From an uncultured Lachnospiraceae bacterium (GTDB lineage Bacteria > Bacillota > Clostridia > Lachnospirales > Lachnospiraceae): a DNA stretch of 64,000 nt. The first letter of the stretch is position 1; each line of letters starts with the position of its first letter. The translations under genes were made by a program, and so were the position numbers. The notes below the pieces were generated by a model. The model was not told the origin of the DNA. It ran no database searches and saw only the letters and a list, made by a program, of their open reading frames with translations. Where the stretch lies: positions 124,001-188,000 of the forward strand of contig CAKRSV010000002.1 of assembly GCA_934401915.1 (NCBI GenBank), given 5' to 3'. This document shows positions 17,912 through 27,828 of the stretch, one piece after another.

Positions 17912-19957
17912 ATGCAGCAATTTTTCTTATGGTATGGGTTAGCGGCCTTGGTCGCTTTGTTTTACGCGGTGCAGTCTTATCGGAAGAGAAACCGTATCGG
18001 CACCGTGACAGGCAATCTGTTCGTAGCGGCAGGGCTTGTGAACATTTTCTATCTGGTCAGAATGAGTTCTGATTCCTATCAGACGATATCTGTGGTTACG
18101 AGTCTTTATTTTATCAGCATTGATCTGCTTCTTCTGTTCGCACTTCAATACGCAATCGAGTTTACAAAACCAAAGGGAGTTTTGTTTAAGCACCCGAAGC
18201 ATATTTTCTGGCTGATGGATGGGCTGATCGTTGTGGACTCTCTTTTTTTATTGGGAAATATCGTGAGGGAGTGGGGGCTGACGTACCAGTATGAGCCGGA
18301 GAGCTTCTACGCCGTCAAGTTCCGGTATGTCAAGCTGACACCGTTCTATGTGCATGAGGCGTTCTGCTATCTGATGCTGGCGATGATCATCCTGATCCTG
18401 ATCTGGAAGGCAGTGTCCATTCCGAAGATCTACCGCACCAGATACAGCAACAGCGCGCTGGTCCTGCTGATCGTCGGCGTTCTGAACTTTGTCTATGTTG
18501 TGCAGATCTGGAGGATCAGCGTGGATGTGTCCGTGCTCATCTACGGATTTATCTGCCCGGTGATCTACTGGAACAGCTTTGACTATTCTTCCCAGAGCAT
18601 GTTAAACACGACGCGGAAAATGGTGCTGGAATACATGGGCACGCCGATCATCCTGTTTGACTACGAAGGGTTTGTGGCGGACAGCAACCGGGATATGCGA
18701 AAGCTCTTTCCGATCCTGGAGGATTACCGCAGACAGATCAGCATGCTTGACTTTTTACAGCTCGGCTCTTTCCGGGAACTGCAAAATACCGATACCGACC
18801 AGGTATTTGAATGGAAGAATCCGGGGAAGGAAGGCCCGAGGGTATACCAGTGCAAGTTCATCTGTCTTAGGGATGAAAAGAAAAAAAATATCGGGCACCT
18901 GCTCACCATGAATAATATGGAAGTAGAGCGGGATATGCTGACGCAGCTCTATTCGAAGCAGAGCTTTTTCAGCAGGATGCAGACCGTTGTGGAGCGCGGC
19001 ACATATCCGATCACGGTCGTTGTCTGCAACGCGAACGGCATCGGACTGATCAACGACGTCTATGGCTGGACGAAGGGAAATGAGATGATCCGCCTCACCG
19101 CGGAGCTTTTGAAGGAGTACCTGCCCGCAGGAACGATCCTTGCCCGGATGGAGGACGGAGATATCGCCGCCGGGTTCGTGGAGGTCGAGCAGGAGTATGC
19201 GATCCAGTTGTTTGAAAATGTGTGCGAGCGCTACCGGCAGGCAAACGACACGGGCATCGAGTCCGATCTGCAGTACGGCGTGGCAGTGATGCGCGACGAG
19301 AGCATGACGATAGGGGAAGCGCTGCGCGAGGCGGGCGAGAGCTTACAGACAAAGAAGCTGATGAACGAGACGTCCAAAAAGAGCTCACAGTTAGATTCCC
19401 TGCGGCAGACGCTGACAGAGAGCGACTATGAGACGGAAGAACACGTGGAGCGGACAAAGGATATGGCGACGAAGCTCGGAAAGGCGCTGCACCTCACGGA
19501 TGCGGAGCTGAGTAAGCTGGCGCTGCTTGCCGTGCTCCACGATATAGGAAAGATCGCGATCCCCCATTCCATTTTGTTAAAGCCCGGCAAGCTGACGGAC
19601 GAGGAGTGGGAGATCATGAAAACGCATACGGACAAGGGATATCGTATCGCGAACGCATCAAAGGAGCTGCAGCCGATCGCGGAATACATTCTGCACCACC
19701 ATGAGAGGTGGGATGGCAAGGGTTACCCGGGCGGTCTGGACAAGGAGAACATTCCACTGCTTTCAAGGATCATAACCGTAGTGGATTCCCACGACGTCAT
19801 GGTGCACGACAGACCATACCACAAGGCAATGTCGGACGAGGCGGCGGTGGAAGAACTGCTGCGGTGCTCCGGGACGCAGTTTGACCCGCATATCGTGACG
19901 GTCTTTCTGCAGGTTCTGGAGGAGGAGAAGCAGAAGGCGGAAAAGGCAGGGGCGTAA
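17912..19957 (+). CDS. Membrane HD-GYP protein with degenerate GGDEF domain
   Basis: This 681-residue signalling protein has about seven N-terminal membrane helices (residues 1-220, as in 7TM histidine kinases), a PAS-like stretch, a GGDEF-like domain (about 330-470) and a C-terminal HD-GYP domain (about 510-670). HD-GYP motifs are intact: HDIGK near residue 544 and HHHERWDGKGYPGG near 595. The GGDEF signature is replaced by EDGDI near residue 413, so it cannot be a normal diguanylate cyclase but may bind nucleotides. The protein should hydrolyse cyclic di-GMP or a related dinucleotide in response to a membrane signal. Confidence 0.9.
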   Translation: MQQFFLWYGLAALVALFYAVQSYRKRNRIGTVTGNLFVAAGLVNIFYLVRMSSDSYQTISVVTSLYFISIDLLLLFALQYAIEFTKPKGVLFKHPKHIFWLMDGLIVVDSLFLLGNIVREWGLTYQYEPESFYAVKFRYVKLTPFYVHEAFCYLMLAMIILILIWKAVSIPKIYRTRYSNSALVLLIVGVLNFVYVVQIWRISVDVSVLIYGFICPVIYWNSFDYSSQSMLNTTRKMVLEYMGTPIILFDYEGFVADSNRDMRKLFPILEDYRRQISMLDFLQLGSFRELQNTDTDQVFEWKNPGKEGPRVYQCKFICLRDEKKKNIGHLLTMNNMEVERDMLTQLYSKQSFFSRMQTVVERGTYPITVVVCNANGIGLINDVYGWTKGNEMIRLTAELLKEYLPAGTILARMEDGDIAAGFVEVEQEYAIQLFENVCERYRQANDTGIESDLQYGVAVMRDESMTIGEALREAGESLQTKKLMNETSKKSSQLDSLRQTLTESDYETEEHVERTKDMATKLGKALHLTDAELSKLALLAVLHDIGKIAIPHSILLKPGKLTDEEWEIMKTHTDKGYRIANASKELQPIAEYILHHHERWDGKGYPGGLDKENIPLLSRIITVVDSHDVMVHDRPYHKAMSDEAAVEELLRCSGTQFDPHIVTVFLQVLEEEKQKAEKAGA

Positions 19958-19991
19958 CTGCCCGCCGGAGCGGAATCGAAAAACTTCCTCC

Positions 19992-20020
19992 TTGACAAAA
20001 AAATGAGAATTTACTATAGT
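19992..20020 (+). promoter_or_regulatory. valS promoter
   Basis: TTGACA (19992-19997), 17 bases, TATAGT (20015-20020): a near-consensus promoter just before the T-box leader. Transcription should start near 20027. Confidence 0.8.
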
Positions 20021-20026
20021 AAACAT

Positions 20027-20318
20027 ATCAGTAAGTCATAAACAAAGGTGACGAAAAAGAGGAGTACACATCGGACGCCGCCAGAGAGAGGGATCACAGG
20101 CTGGGAGATCTCTTCGGTGAGAACATGTGGAAGGTAGCTTTGGAACTGGAGAGCCGAAAGGGGGCGACTGGACGCGCAGATCCCTAACTAAGCGCTCACG
20201 GCTCATCCCCGTTACAGGATTGGATTTGGAGCGCAGAGCGTGAGAATCCGTAAGTGATAAGAAAAGGTGGTACCGCGTATGATACGCCCTTTGCTGTGAG
20301 AGCAGCAGAGGGCGTTTT
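20027..20318 (+). ncRNA. T-box leader controlling valS
   Basis: The leader has the marks of a T-box riboswitch, which reads the charging state of a tRNA. AGTA in the lower stem I is at about 20061-20064. A GAAGGTAGC segment gives a plausible specifier codon GUA (Val) at 20134-20136. The invariant T-box core AAAGGTGGTACCGCG is at 20263-20277, and the terminator follows. Uncharged tRNA-Val would pair with the core and allow transcription into valS. The specifier call rests on pattern matching, not on a folded model. Confidence 0.9.
20284..20318 (+). terminator. T-box terminator hairpin
   Basis: A 13-base stem (20284-20296 with 20303-20315, one G-U pair) closes a 6-base loop and ends in TTTT. 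It competes with the antiterminator formed by the T-box core. Confidence 0.88.
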
Positions 20319-20337
20319 CTGCGCGCATAAGCAGAGT

Positions 20338-20504
20338 CAGAAGCCATGCAGGGCGCGTTCGTGCCTGCACGGGGACGCGGCAGAGCATGGGCTTATGACG
20401 AGCAACGCGAACGAGGAATGCGAAGCAATCCGAGTCTGCTTATGCAGGAAAGGAAGCAGAAGCCATGCAAAGACGCGTTCGTGCCTGCACGGGGACGCGG
20501 CAGA
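20338..20504 (+). repeat. Direct repeat of a GC-rich hairpin between the T-box and valS
   Basis: A 47-48-base unit occurs at 20338-20384 and again at 20457-20504, differing by one indel and a few bases. Each copy can fold as CGCGT-x-CGTGC / GCACG-x-ACGCG. An 11-base inverted repeat, GCATAAGCAGA at 20325-20335 and its complement at 20435-20445, brackets the first copy. The region between terminator and valS is thus a repeat-built insert, not a gene. Confidence 0.75.
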
Positions 20505-20524
20505 AAAAATAAAGGAGAACAAAG

Positions 20525-23224
20525 ATGGGCAAAGAATTGGCAAAGACCTATGACCCGAAGGGCATAGAGGAAAGACTGTATCAGAAGTGGGTAGATAAGA
20601 AATATTTTCATGCGGAAGTGGATCGATCCAGGAAACCGTTTACGATCGTGATGCCGCCTCCGAATATCACCGGACAGCTTCACATGGGACATGCCCTGGA
20701 CAATACGATGCAGGATATCCTGACCCGCTATAAGAGGATGCAGGGCTACAACGCACTCTGGCAGCCGGGAACAGACCACGCTTCCATCGCGACGGAAGTA
20801 AAGATCATCGAGAAGCTCAAGGAAGAGGGCATCAGCAAGGACGATCTCGGAAGAGAAGGCTTCCTGGAGCGCGCGTGGGCGTGGAAGAAGGAGTACGGCG
20901 GAAGGATCATCAACCAGTTAAAGAAGATGGGTTCCTCCTGCGACTGGGACAGAGAGCGGTTCACGATGGACGAGGGCTGCAACAAAGCTGTCACGGAAGT
21001 ATTCTGCAAGATGCACGAAAAAGGCTGGATCTACAAGGGCAGCCGTATCATCAACTGGTGTCCGGTCTGCAATACTTCCATCTCCGATGCAGAGGTAGAG
21101 TACGAGGAGCAGGCAGGTCATTTCTGGCATATCAAGTATCCGCTGGTAGATGAGAACGGACAGCCGAGCAAGAAGGAGTTTCTGGAGTTCGCTACGACCC
21201 GTCCGGAGACCATGCTGGGAGATACTGCCGTTGCCGTCAACCCGAAGGATGAGAGATACACCTATCTGCACGGCAGACAGGTATGGCTTCCGATCGTCAA
21301 CAAGCCGATCCCGGTTGTTGAGGACGACTATGTAGATATGGAATTTGGTACAGGCGTCGTAAAGATCACGCCTGCCCATGACCCGAACGACTTTGAGGTA
21401 GGCAAGAGACATAACCTGCCTGAGATCAATATTTTGAATGACGACGCGACCATCAACGCAAACGGCGGCAAGTACGAAGGCTTGGACCGCTACGAGGCGA
21501 GAAAGCAGATCGTAGAAGAACTGGACAAAGAAGGACTTCTGGTGCGCATCGAAGACTACTCTCACAATGTAGGTACGCATGACCGTTGCAAGACGACCAT
21601 CGAGCCGATGATCAAGAAACAGTGGTTTGTGAAGATGGACGAACTGATCAAGCCTGCGAGAGAGGCGGTTAAGAACGGCGAGATCAAGCTGATCCCGGAG
21701 CGCATGGACAAGACGTATTTCAACTGGACGGACAACATCCGCGACTGGTGTATTTCCAGACAGCTCTGGTGGGGACACCGGATCCCGGCTTACTATTGCG
21801 ACGACTGCGGCGAGACTGTGGTAGCCAAGGCTGCGCCGACCGTCTGCCCGAAGTGCGGCGGAACGCATTTCACACAGGATCCCGATACGCTGGACACCTG
21901 GTTCTCCTCCGCCCTGTGGCCTTTTTCCACGCTGGGATGGCCGGAGCAGACTGAGGATCTGAAGTATTTCTATCCGACCGACGTGCTGGTAACCGGATAT
22001 GACATCATTTTCTTCTGGGTTATCCGTATGATCTTCTCCGGCTATGAGCAGATGGGAGAAAGACCGTTCAAGACGGTACTGTTCCACGGTCTGGTGCGGG
22101 ATTCGCAGGGACGCAAGATGAGCAAATCCCTCGGAAACGGAATCGATCCTCTGGAGATCATCGACCAGTACGGCGCGGACGCGCTGCGTCTCACCCTCAT
22201 CACCGGAAACGCGCCCGGCAACGATATGCGTTTCTACTATGAGAGAGTGGAGGCGAGCCGCAACTTTGCAAACAAGGTGTGGAACGCATCCCGCTTCATT
22301 ATGATGAACATGGAGCAGGCGGAGGAAAAGACCGGAAAGCGCGGCTGGGAGGTATCTTACGATGAGATCAGGGACAGCCTTTACCCGGTAGATAAGTGGA
22401 TCCTTTCGAAGTTAAACACGCTGATCAAAGATGTAACCGACAATATGGACAGTTTTGAACTTGGCATTGCTGTCCAAAAGGTATATGATTTTATATGGGA
22501 CGAGTTCTGCGACTGGTACATCGAGATGGTAAAACCCCGTCTGTACAGCACCGAGCCGGGAGAGGAGCAGGCGAAGTATGCGGCGCTCTGGACACTGAAA
22601 AATGTGCTGATCGACGCGCTGAAACTGTTGCATCCCTATATGCCGTTCATCACGGAGGAGATCTTCTGCACGATCCAGTCCGAGGAAGAATCCATCATGG
22701 TTTCGAAGTGGCCGGAGTATTCTGAGAGCAGAGCCTTTGAGGAGGATGAGACGGCGATCGAGCTCATCAAGGATGCGGTGCGCGGGATCCGTAACGTGAG
22801 AACGCAGATGAACGTAGCGCCCAGCCGGAAAGCGGCGGTTTATGTCGTAAGCGATAAGCCGGAGGTTCAGAAGATCTTTACCGAAGGAAAGCAGTTCTTT
22901 GCATCGCTTGCCTACGCTTCGGAGGTGACGGTTCAGGGAGATAAGAAAGGAATTGCGGACGACGCGGTTTCCGTAGTGATCCCGAATGCGACCGTCTACA
23001 TCCCGTTTGCAGAACTGGTTGACATAAAACAGGAAATTGACCGTTTACAGAAGGAGCAGAAGCGTCTGGAAGGCGAGCTTGCCAGAGTAAACGGCATGCT
23101 GAACAACGAAAGATTTATGGCGAAGGCGCCGGAGGCAAAGGTTGCCGAGGAGCGCGCAAAGCTCGAAAAATACACGCAGATGAAGGAGCAGGTAGAAGAG
23201 AGACTTGCCCAGCTTGAAAAATAG
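20525..23224 (+). CDS. valS: Valyl-tRNA synthetase
   Basis: ValS charges tRNA-Val. The 899-residue length is normal for the family. The class I HIGH signature appears as HMGH within [12 protein letters not shown] near residue 50, and KMSKS within [11 protein letters not shown] near 530. The editing domain lies between, including a zinc-type CDDC...CPKC pair near residues 423-445. The anticodon-binding domain and a C-terminal coiled coil (from about 835) follow. The start at 20525 has AAAGGAG upstream. Expression is set by the T-box leader. Confidence 0.98.
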   Translation: MGKELAKTYDPKGIEERLYQKWVDKKYFHAEVDRSRKPFTIVMPPPNITGQLHMGHALDNTMQDILTRYKRMQGYNALWQPGTDHASIATEVKIIEKLKEEGISKDDLGREGFLERAWAWKKEYGGRIINQLKKMGSSCDWDRERFTMDEGCNKAVTEVFCKMHEKGWIYKGSRIINWCPVCNTSISDAEVEYEEQAGHFWHIKYPLVDENGQPSKKEFLEFATTRPETMLGDTAVAVNPKDERYTYLHGRQVWLPIVNKPIPVVEDDYVDMEFGTGVVKITPAHDPNDFEVGKRHNLPEINILNDDATINANGGKYEGLDRYEARKQIVEELDKEGLLVRIEDYSHNVGTHDRCKTTIEPMIKKQWFVKMDELIKPAREAVKNGEIKLIPERMDKTYFNWTDNIRDWCISRQLWWGHRIPAYYCDDCGETVVAKAAPTVCPKCGGTHFTQDPDTLDTWFSSALWPFSTLGWPEQTEDLKYFYPTDVLVTGYDIIFFWVIRMIFSGYEQMGERPFKTVLFHGLVRDSQGRKMSKSLGNGIDPLEIIDQYGADALRLTLITGNAPGNDMRFYYERVEASRNFANKVWNASRFIMMNMEQAEEKTGKRGWEVSYDEIRDSLYPVDKWILSKLNTLIKDVTDNMDSFELGIAVQKVYDFIWDEFCDWYIEMVKPRLYSTEPGEEQAKYAALWTLKNVLIDALKLLHPYMPFITEEIFCTIQSEEESIMVSKWPEYSESRAFEEDETAIELIKDAVRGIRNVRTQMNVAPSRKAAVYVVSDKPEVQKIFTEGKQFFASLAYASEVTVQGDKKGIADDAVSVVIPNATVYIPFAELVDIKQEIDRLQKEQKRLEGELARVNGMLNNERFMAKAPEAKVAEERAKLEKYTQMKEQVEERLAQLEK

Positions 23225-23265
23225 TTGAAGGAAACCCGAGGCAGACAGCGAGTGAGGTGAGCCGC

Positions 23266-24792
23266 GTGAACGAAAATATTTTTTCCACAGAACAACTGGA
23301 CAGATTGAAGGACGCCATGGCGAAGGTGATGGAGATACCGGGAAACGGACTGGATGGTGCGGAGAACGGACAGGCAGCAGAGGGAAACGAGGCTGCCTGG
23401 GATTCCATGGGTACGAATCTGGCAAAAGGAACCTACCTGCGGGTGGAAGAGGATGAGATGAGCGCGTGGCTTTATCTGGCGCCGCCGGACCATGGACAGG
23501 AATATTCCAAGGCGGAGCTGGAGACGTTTCTTCAGAGAAAGGGAGTCACGCACGGTTACCACAGTTCCAATCTGTCTGCCATGGTAAAAAAGAAGGTGTA
23601 CGACCGGGAGATCCTGGTCGCGCAGGGCGTACTCTGCCAGGAAGGGCAGGAGGGCTGGTTTGAGTATCTCTTTTCCCCGGAGGAGTACCGCGTCCCGAAG
23701 ATCCGGGCGGACGGCTCGGTGGACTATGCGAGCATGAATGCGCTGCAGAATGTCCGCAAGGGCGAGAAGGTAGCGATCTATCACTATGCGGTGCAGGGTG
23801 TCAACGGCTACACGGTGACGGGAACGGAGCTCAAGGCAAAGCCGGTCCGGGATCTGCCGCCGATGCACGGCAAGGGGATCCTGCGCGAGAATGAATCCTA
23901 CTATGCGCAGTCGGACGGAAAGATCGAGGTCAAGGACGGCAAGATCGACATTCAGAATGTACACCAGATCAGCGGCGATGTAGACGCGATCATCGGCAAG
24001 GTGGAATTTTTTGGAGATGTGATCATCAACGGAAATGTGGAGAGCGGCGTAGTCATCCGTGCGGGACGAAACATCGAGGTACACGGGACAACTGGCGGTG
24101 CGGCTCTGTATGCCGGAGGAGATGTGATCCTCACCCGGGGAATCCAGGGAGGCAGCAGGATCTCGGCAAGAGGAAACGTGTTTGCCGATTTCATAGAGAA
24201 CACAACGGTGGAGTGCGGCGGCACGGTGCAGGCGAATTCCATCCTCAACTCGAACGTCATGGCGAAGGATAAGGTGATCACGACCGGAAGGCGCGGCGCG
24301 ATCATCGGCGGTTACACGCATGGACTCAAGGGTATTGAGGCGATCTGCGCCGGTAACGACGCGGAGATCAAGACGATCCTGCACTGTGGCTATGAGGCGC
24401 AGACCTATGAAAGACTTCTGGAGATCCGGCGCAAGGCGGAGGAGGTCCGCGCAAATCTTGCGAAGCTGGTAGAGACGATGACGGAGGCGCTCCGCACCAA
24501 GAAGGTGAGGGGGTTAAACGGCAATGTTACGGCGGAGTCGAAGCTGGCAGAGTGGAACAAGCTGAAGGACGAATACTTTGCACAGCTTGACAAGTGCGGG
24601 CGGGAGCAGGAGTCGTTAGAGGAGATCATCGAGAAGAGCAAGGGTGCGTATATCCGTGTCGACGGGAATCTGTACCGCAATGTGATCATCAGCATCAACG
24701 CGGATCAGATGCTGATGGAGAGAAGCACCTGTTATATGAGATATGCAGCGGATCAGGGCGTGATCGAGGGAACGGTGATCGTACATAACTGA
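23266..24792 (+). CDS. FapA/DUF342 family polymer-forming protein
   Basis: This protein of about 508 residues has the DUF342 (FapA) layout: an N-terminal region, a beta-helix core with short repeats (INGNVESGVVIRAGRNIEVH, GGAALYAGGDVILTRG), and a C-terminal coiled coil (about residues 380-450). Bacterial relatives are linked to flagellar assembly or cell-shape control, but their chemistry is unknown, and no flagellar gene is nearby. I favour GTG 23266, after GAGGTGAG; GTG 23257 is the alternative. It lies 41 bases after valS and leads into folC. Confidence 0.85.
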   Translation: MNENIFSTEQLDRLKDAMAKVMEIPGNGLDGAENGQAAEGNEAAWDSMGTNLAKGTYLRVEEDEMSAWLYLAPPDHGQEYSKAELETFLQRKGVTHGYHSSNLSAMVKKKVYDREILVAQGVLCQEGQEGWFEYLFSPEEYRVPKIRADGSVDYASMNALQNVRKGEKVAIYHYAVQGVNGYTVTGTELKAKPVRDLPPMHGKGILRENESYYAQSDGKIEVKDGKIDIQNVHQISGDVDAIIGKVEFFGDVIINGNVESGVVIRAGRNIEVHGTTGGAALYAGGDVILTRGIQGGSRISARGNVFADFIENTTVECGGTVQANSILNSNVMAKDKVITTGRRGAIIGGYTHGLKGIEAICAGNDAEIKTILHCGYEAQTYERLLEIRRKAEEVRANLAKLVETMTEALRTKKVRGLNGNVTAESKLAEWNKLKDEYFAQLDKCGREQESLEEIIEKSKGAYIRVDGNLYRNVIISINADQMLMERSTCYMRYAADQGVIEGTVIVHN

Positions 24793-24819
24793 TCGGAGAG
24801 AGAAAGGCGTGGTCATCAA

Positions 24820-26169
24820 GTGGAAAAGAACGCACTTGCCGGAGTGAAAACCTATCAGGAGGCTGTAGACTATATCTCCAGCACTTCGAAATTCACCAGT
24901 AAGAATACGATGGAGGACACCAGGCAGTTTCTGAGCCATCTGGGCGATCCGTCCCAGACAAAGAAAATAATCCACGTGGCAGGCACAAACGGAAAAGGCT
25001 CCGTTTGTGCTTATTTGCGTGCGGTGATGATGGAGGCGGGGATCTCCTGCGGGATGTTTATCTCGCCGCATCTGGTCACCATGCGGGAGCGCTTTGTGAC
25101 GCAGGAGGGGATCGCGGACGAGGAGGAGTTCCTTGCGGCGTTTCAGAAGGTGGCGGACGCGCTTCTGCACCTGCCCCGGGAGCTGGCGGAGAGAGATTAC
25201 CATCCGACATTTTTCGAGTTCCTGTTCTTTATGGGAATGGTCTTTTTTGAGCAGAAGAACGTGGAGTATGTGATCCTGGAGACAGGGCTCGGCGGGCGGC
25301 TGGATGCGACGAACAGCGTGGAGCGCAAGACGGCCTGCGTGATCACCTCCATCGGCTACGACCACATGGAATATCTGGGCGATACGCTTTATCAGATCGC
25401 CGGGGAGAAGGCAGGAATTCTCAGAAAGGACGTTCCCGTGATCTTTGGCAGAGGGCGTAAGACGGACGGACAGGTCGTGCGCGCGGTGGAAGAGGCGGTG
25501 CGAAGGACCGGCGCAAGACCGGAGCCGCTGGGGGATTCTGCGATAAAAGAAATAAACATTCGGCATAAAACGATTGATTTTTCCTATTATATAAACTATG
25601 ATGGTTATGTTGGATTTACGTTATCCACACAGGCCTGTTATCAGGTCGAAAATGCGGCGCTTGCCCTAAGGACGATCGAATGTCTGCGGGATGGGCGCAT
25701 TACCGTGCCCTGTATGCAGAGAGGACTGAAGCAGATGCAGTGGGAGGGAAGGATGGAAGAGATCCTTCCGGGAGTCTATCTGGACGGTGCGCACAATATC
25801 GATGGGATCCGGGCATTTCTGGAGACGGTGAGAAGCCATCCGGTCAGCGGCAGAAGAAAGCTACTGTACTCTGTTGTGAAAGATAAACAGTACCAGGCGG
25901 TGGCGAGGGAGCTTGCCGGCTGCGGACTGTTCGATGAGATCGTACTGGTGGAGCTTGCCGATGCGCGGGCGCTGCCGGTCATACAGTTGGAAGAGTTATT
26001 CAGGCAGTATACGAATTTAAAGCACAGAACCTGTGAGACACTGGACGAAGCCTGGGAGGGACTTGTGTCCGGAAAGAATGACGAGGACAGAGTGTATATT
26101 GCCGGTTCATTATATCTGGTGGGCGAAGTGAAAGCCCTTTTGAGGAGGCCTCGGCATGATCAACTTTGA
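24820..26169 (+). CDS. folC: Folylpolyglutamate synthase / dihydrofolate synthase
   Basis: FolC adds glutamate to folates in the cytoplasm. The 449-residue length fits. Typical segments are the P-loop HVAGTNGKGSVCAYL near residue 50, the SPHL motif and RERF that follow, the omega-loop ETGLGGRLDATN, and YLDGAHNIDGI in the C-terminal domain. The start is GTG 24820; no strong ribosome site is close, so it may depend on translation of the gene upstream. Its 3' end overlaps a 49-residue gene by 14 bases. Confidence 0.95.
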   Translation: MEKNALAGVKTYQEAVDYISSTSKFTSKNTMEDTRQFLSHLGDPSQTKKIIHVAGTNGKGSVCAYLRAVMMEAGISCGMFISPHLVTMRERFVTQEGIADEEEFLAAFQKVADALLHLPRELAERDYHPTFFEFLFFMGMVFFEQKNVEYVILETGLGGRLDATNSVERKTACVITSIGYDHMEYLGDTLYQIAGEKAGILRKDVPVIFGRGRKTDGQVVRAVEEAVRRTGARPEPLGDSAIKEINIRHKTIDFSYYINYDGYVGFTLSTQACYQVENAALALRTIECLRDGRITVPCMQRGLKQMQWEGRMEEILPGVYLDGAHNIDGIRAFLETVRSHPVSGRRKLLYSVVKDKQYQAVARELAGCGLFDEIVLVELADARALPVIQLEELFRQYTNLKHRTCETLDEAWEGLVSGKNDEDRVYIAGSLYLVGEVKALLRRPRHDQL

Positions 26170-26305
26170 AGAAGAATTAAAGAAATTCCATCCAAGCCTT
26201 GAGATCGAGGACGCGGAGGAAGCAATCTATAATCAGGATCTGACGGATATGGCAGATCTGGTCGTGAAAGTGGTAAAGGAAGCCAAAAAGGCGGAAGAAG
26301 AGTAG
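26156..26305 (+). CDS. 49-residue acidic microprotein
   Basis: ATG 26156 follows GAGGAGG by seven bases, which is the best ribosome site in this stretch. The 49-residue product is acidic and predicted helical, beginning MINFEEELKKFHP and ending with a Lys/Glu-rich tail (KEAKKAEEE). It overlaps the end of folC and stops 12 bases before the zinc-ribbon/TPR gene, so it is part of that operon. I do not recognise a family. It may be a small partner or adaptor of a neighbour. Confidence 0.7.
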   Translation: MINFEEELKKFHPSLEIEDAEEAIYNQDLTDMADLVVKVVKEAKKAEEE

Positions 26306-26317
26306 AGGGTGACTTAG

Positions 26318-27736
26318 ATGATCTGTTATCAGTGTGGCTGTAATCTGTCTGAGCACGATTTTTGTACAAACTGTGGTGCGGATGTGTCCCTCTACAAGAA
26401 AATCATGTATATCTCCAACCGCTTCTACAACGAAGGGCTGGAGCAGGCGCAGGTCAGAAACCTGACGGGCGCCATCACGAGTTTAAGACAGAGCTTAAAA
26501 TTTAATAAGAACCATGTGGAAGCGCGAAATCTTCTGGGACTGGTCTATTTCGAGATGGGCGAAGTGGTAGCTGCTCTTTCGGAGTGGGTCATCAGCAAAA
26601 ATCTCAGACCGAACAAGAACATTGCGGACGATTATATCAATATGATCCAGACGAACCAGAGCCGGCTGGATACGATCAATCAGACGATCAAGAAATACAA
26701 TCAGGCGCTTACCTACTGTAACCAGGAAAGCCTGGATCTGGCGGTGATCCAGCTCAAGAAGGTGCTTTCCCTGAATCCGAAATTTATCAGGGCGCATCAG
26801 CTTCTTGCCCTGCTGTATATCAACAGCGAGGAGTGGGAGAAGGCGAAGCGCGAGCTTGACAAGTGTACGGAGATTGATACCGGCAATACGGTGACGCTGC
26901 GCTACCTCAAGGAAGTGGAGGAGATGCTGCTCCCGGAGGAGGGCGTACGCAATCCAGCCAGAAAGCCTAAGAAGTCGGAGGAGATCATCACATACCAGAG
27001 CGGGAATGAGACGATCATCCAGCCGGTGAACGTGAGGGAAGGCAAGGGAGTTTCCTCCCTGGTCAATCTCGGGATCGGACTGCTGATCGGTGTGGCAATC
27101 GCGTTCTTCCTGATCCTCCCGGCGAGGATCCAGACGGCGAGAGCGGGCGTTGACGAGGAGCTCCGCAAGGTCAGCGAGCAGTCGGACGCCAAGACGGCGA
27201 CGATCACGGAGATGCAGCAGCAGCTCGATGCGCTGACAGAGGAGAACACTTCATTGCAGCAGGATCTGCAGGCTTACCTTGGAACAGACGGAACCCTGCA
27301 GTCGGTGGACAGCCTGATGAAGGCAGCCGGAGCTTATCTGACGAATCCCGAGGATGTGACGGCGGTTGCCGATTATCTGGAGGAGATCGAGGCGACTGCG
27401 GCGGAAGAGGAGACGGACAAGTCCGAGGCATTCAACAATCTGTACAACACCCTGCTGGCGCTGATCGGGCCGGATATGGCGAAGTCCTACTACGACGACG
27501 GCTACAACGCTTACCGGCAGGAAAATTACGAGGATGCGATCCCCAATCTGGAGAAAGCATATAAGTACGACGCGACCAACGGTGACGCGCTGTACAACCT
27601 GGCGAATTCGTACTACCGCACAGGTGACACAGAGAAAGCAAAACAGGCATACCTTCAGGTGATCGAGCTTTTCCCTGGAACAGAGAAAGCAAGCAAGTCA
27701 GAGAGCTATCTGGCAGAGATCGAAAATACCAACTAA
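26318..27736 (+). CDS. Zinc-ribbon, TPR and membrane-anchor protein
   Basis: This 472-residue protein starts with a zinc ribbon (CYQCGC...CTNCGA, residues 3-24), followed by TPR repeats (about 30-205), a single membrane segment (about 245-265: LGIGLLIGVAIAFFLIL), a coiled coil (about 275-325) and C-terminal TPRs (about 390-470). The topology suggests a cytoplasmic N-terminus and an external C-terminus, acting as a scaffold. Proteins of this shape are common in Lachnospiraceae but uncharacterised. A strong terminator follows. Confidence 0.85.
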   Translation: MICYQCGCNLSEHDFCTNCGADVSLYKKIMYISNRFYNEGLEQAQVRNLTGAITSLRQSLKFNKNHVEARNLLGLVYFEMGEVVAALSEWVISKNLRPNKNIADDYINMIQTNQSRLDTINQTIKKYNQALTYCNQESLDLAVIQLKKVLSLNPKFIRAHQLLALLYINSEEWEKAKRELDKCTEIDTGNTVTLRYLKEVEEMLLPEEGVRNPARKPKKSEEIITYQSGNETIIQPVNVREGKGVSSLVNLGIGLLIGVAIAFFLILPARIQTARAGVDEELRKVSEQSDAKTATITEMQQQLDALTEENTSLQQDLQAYLGTDGTLQSVDSLMKAAGAYLTNPEDVTAVADYLEEIEATAAEEETDKSEAFNNLYNTLLALIGPDMAKSYYDDGYNAYRQENYEDAIPNLEKAYKYDATNGDALYNLANSYYRTGDTEKAKQAYLQVIELFPGTEKASKSESYLAEIENTN

Positions 27737-27759
27737 CAAAAAAGACAGCATAAGATACG

Positions 27760-27793
27760 AAAGAAAACACAGGCAGACGCCTGTGTTTTCTTT
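27760..27793 (+). terminator. Intrinsic terminator after the TPR gene
   Basis: A perfect 15-base stem (27760-27774 with 27779-27793) with a 4-base loop (AGAC) and T-rich 3' arm separates the folC cluster from spoIIA. Confidence 0.88.
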
Positions 27794-27828
27794 GTGTCGG
27801 AAAAGGAAAAGGAGGTCATGCCTAAGGC

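Noticed and set aside
22996..24384. Minus-strand open frame of 462 codons
   Set aside because: It spans the valS end and the FapA-like gene in antisense; no start signal or family match.
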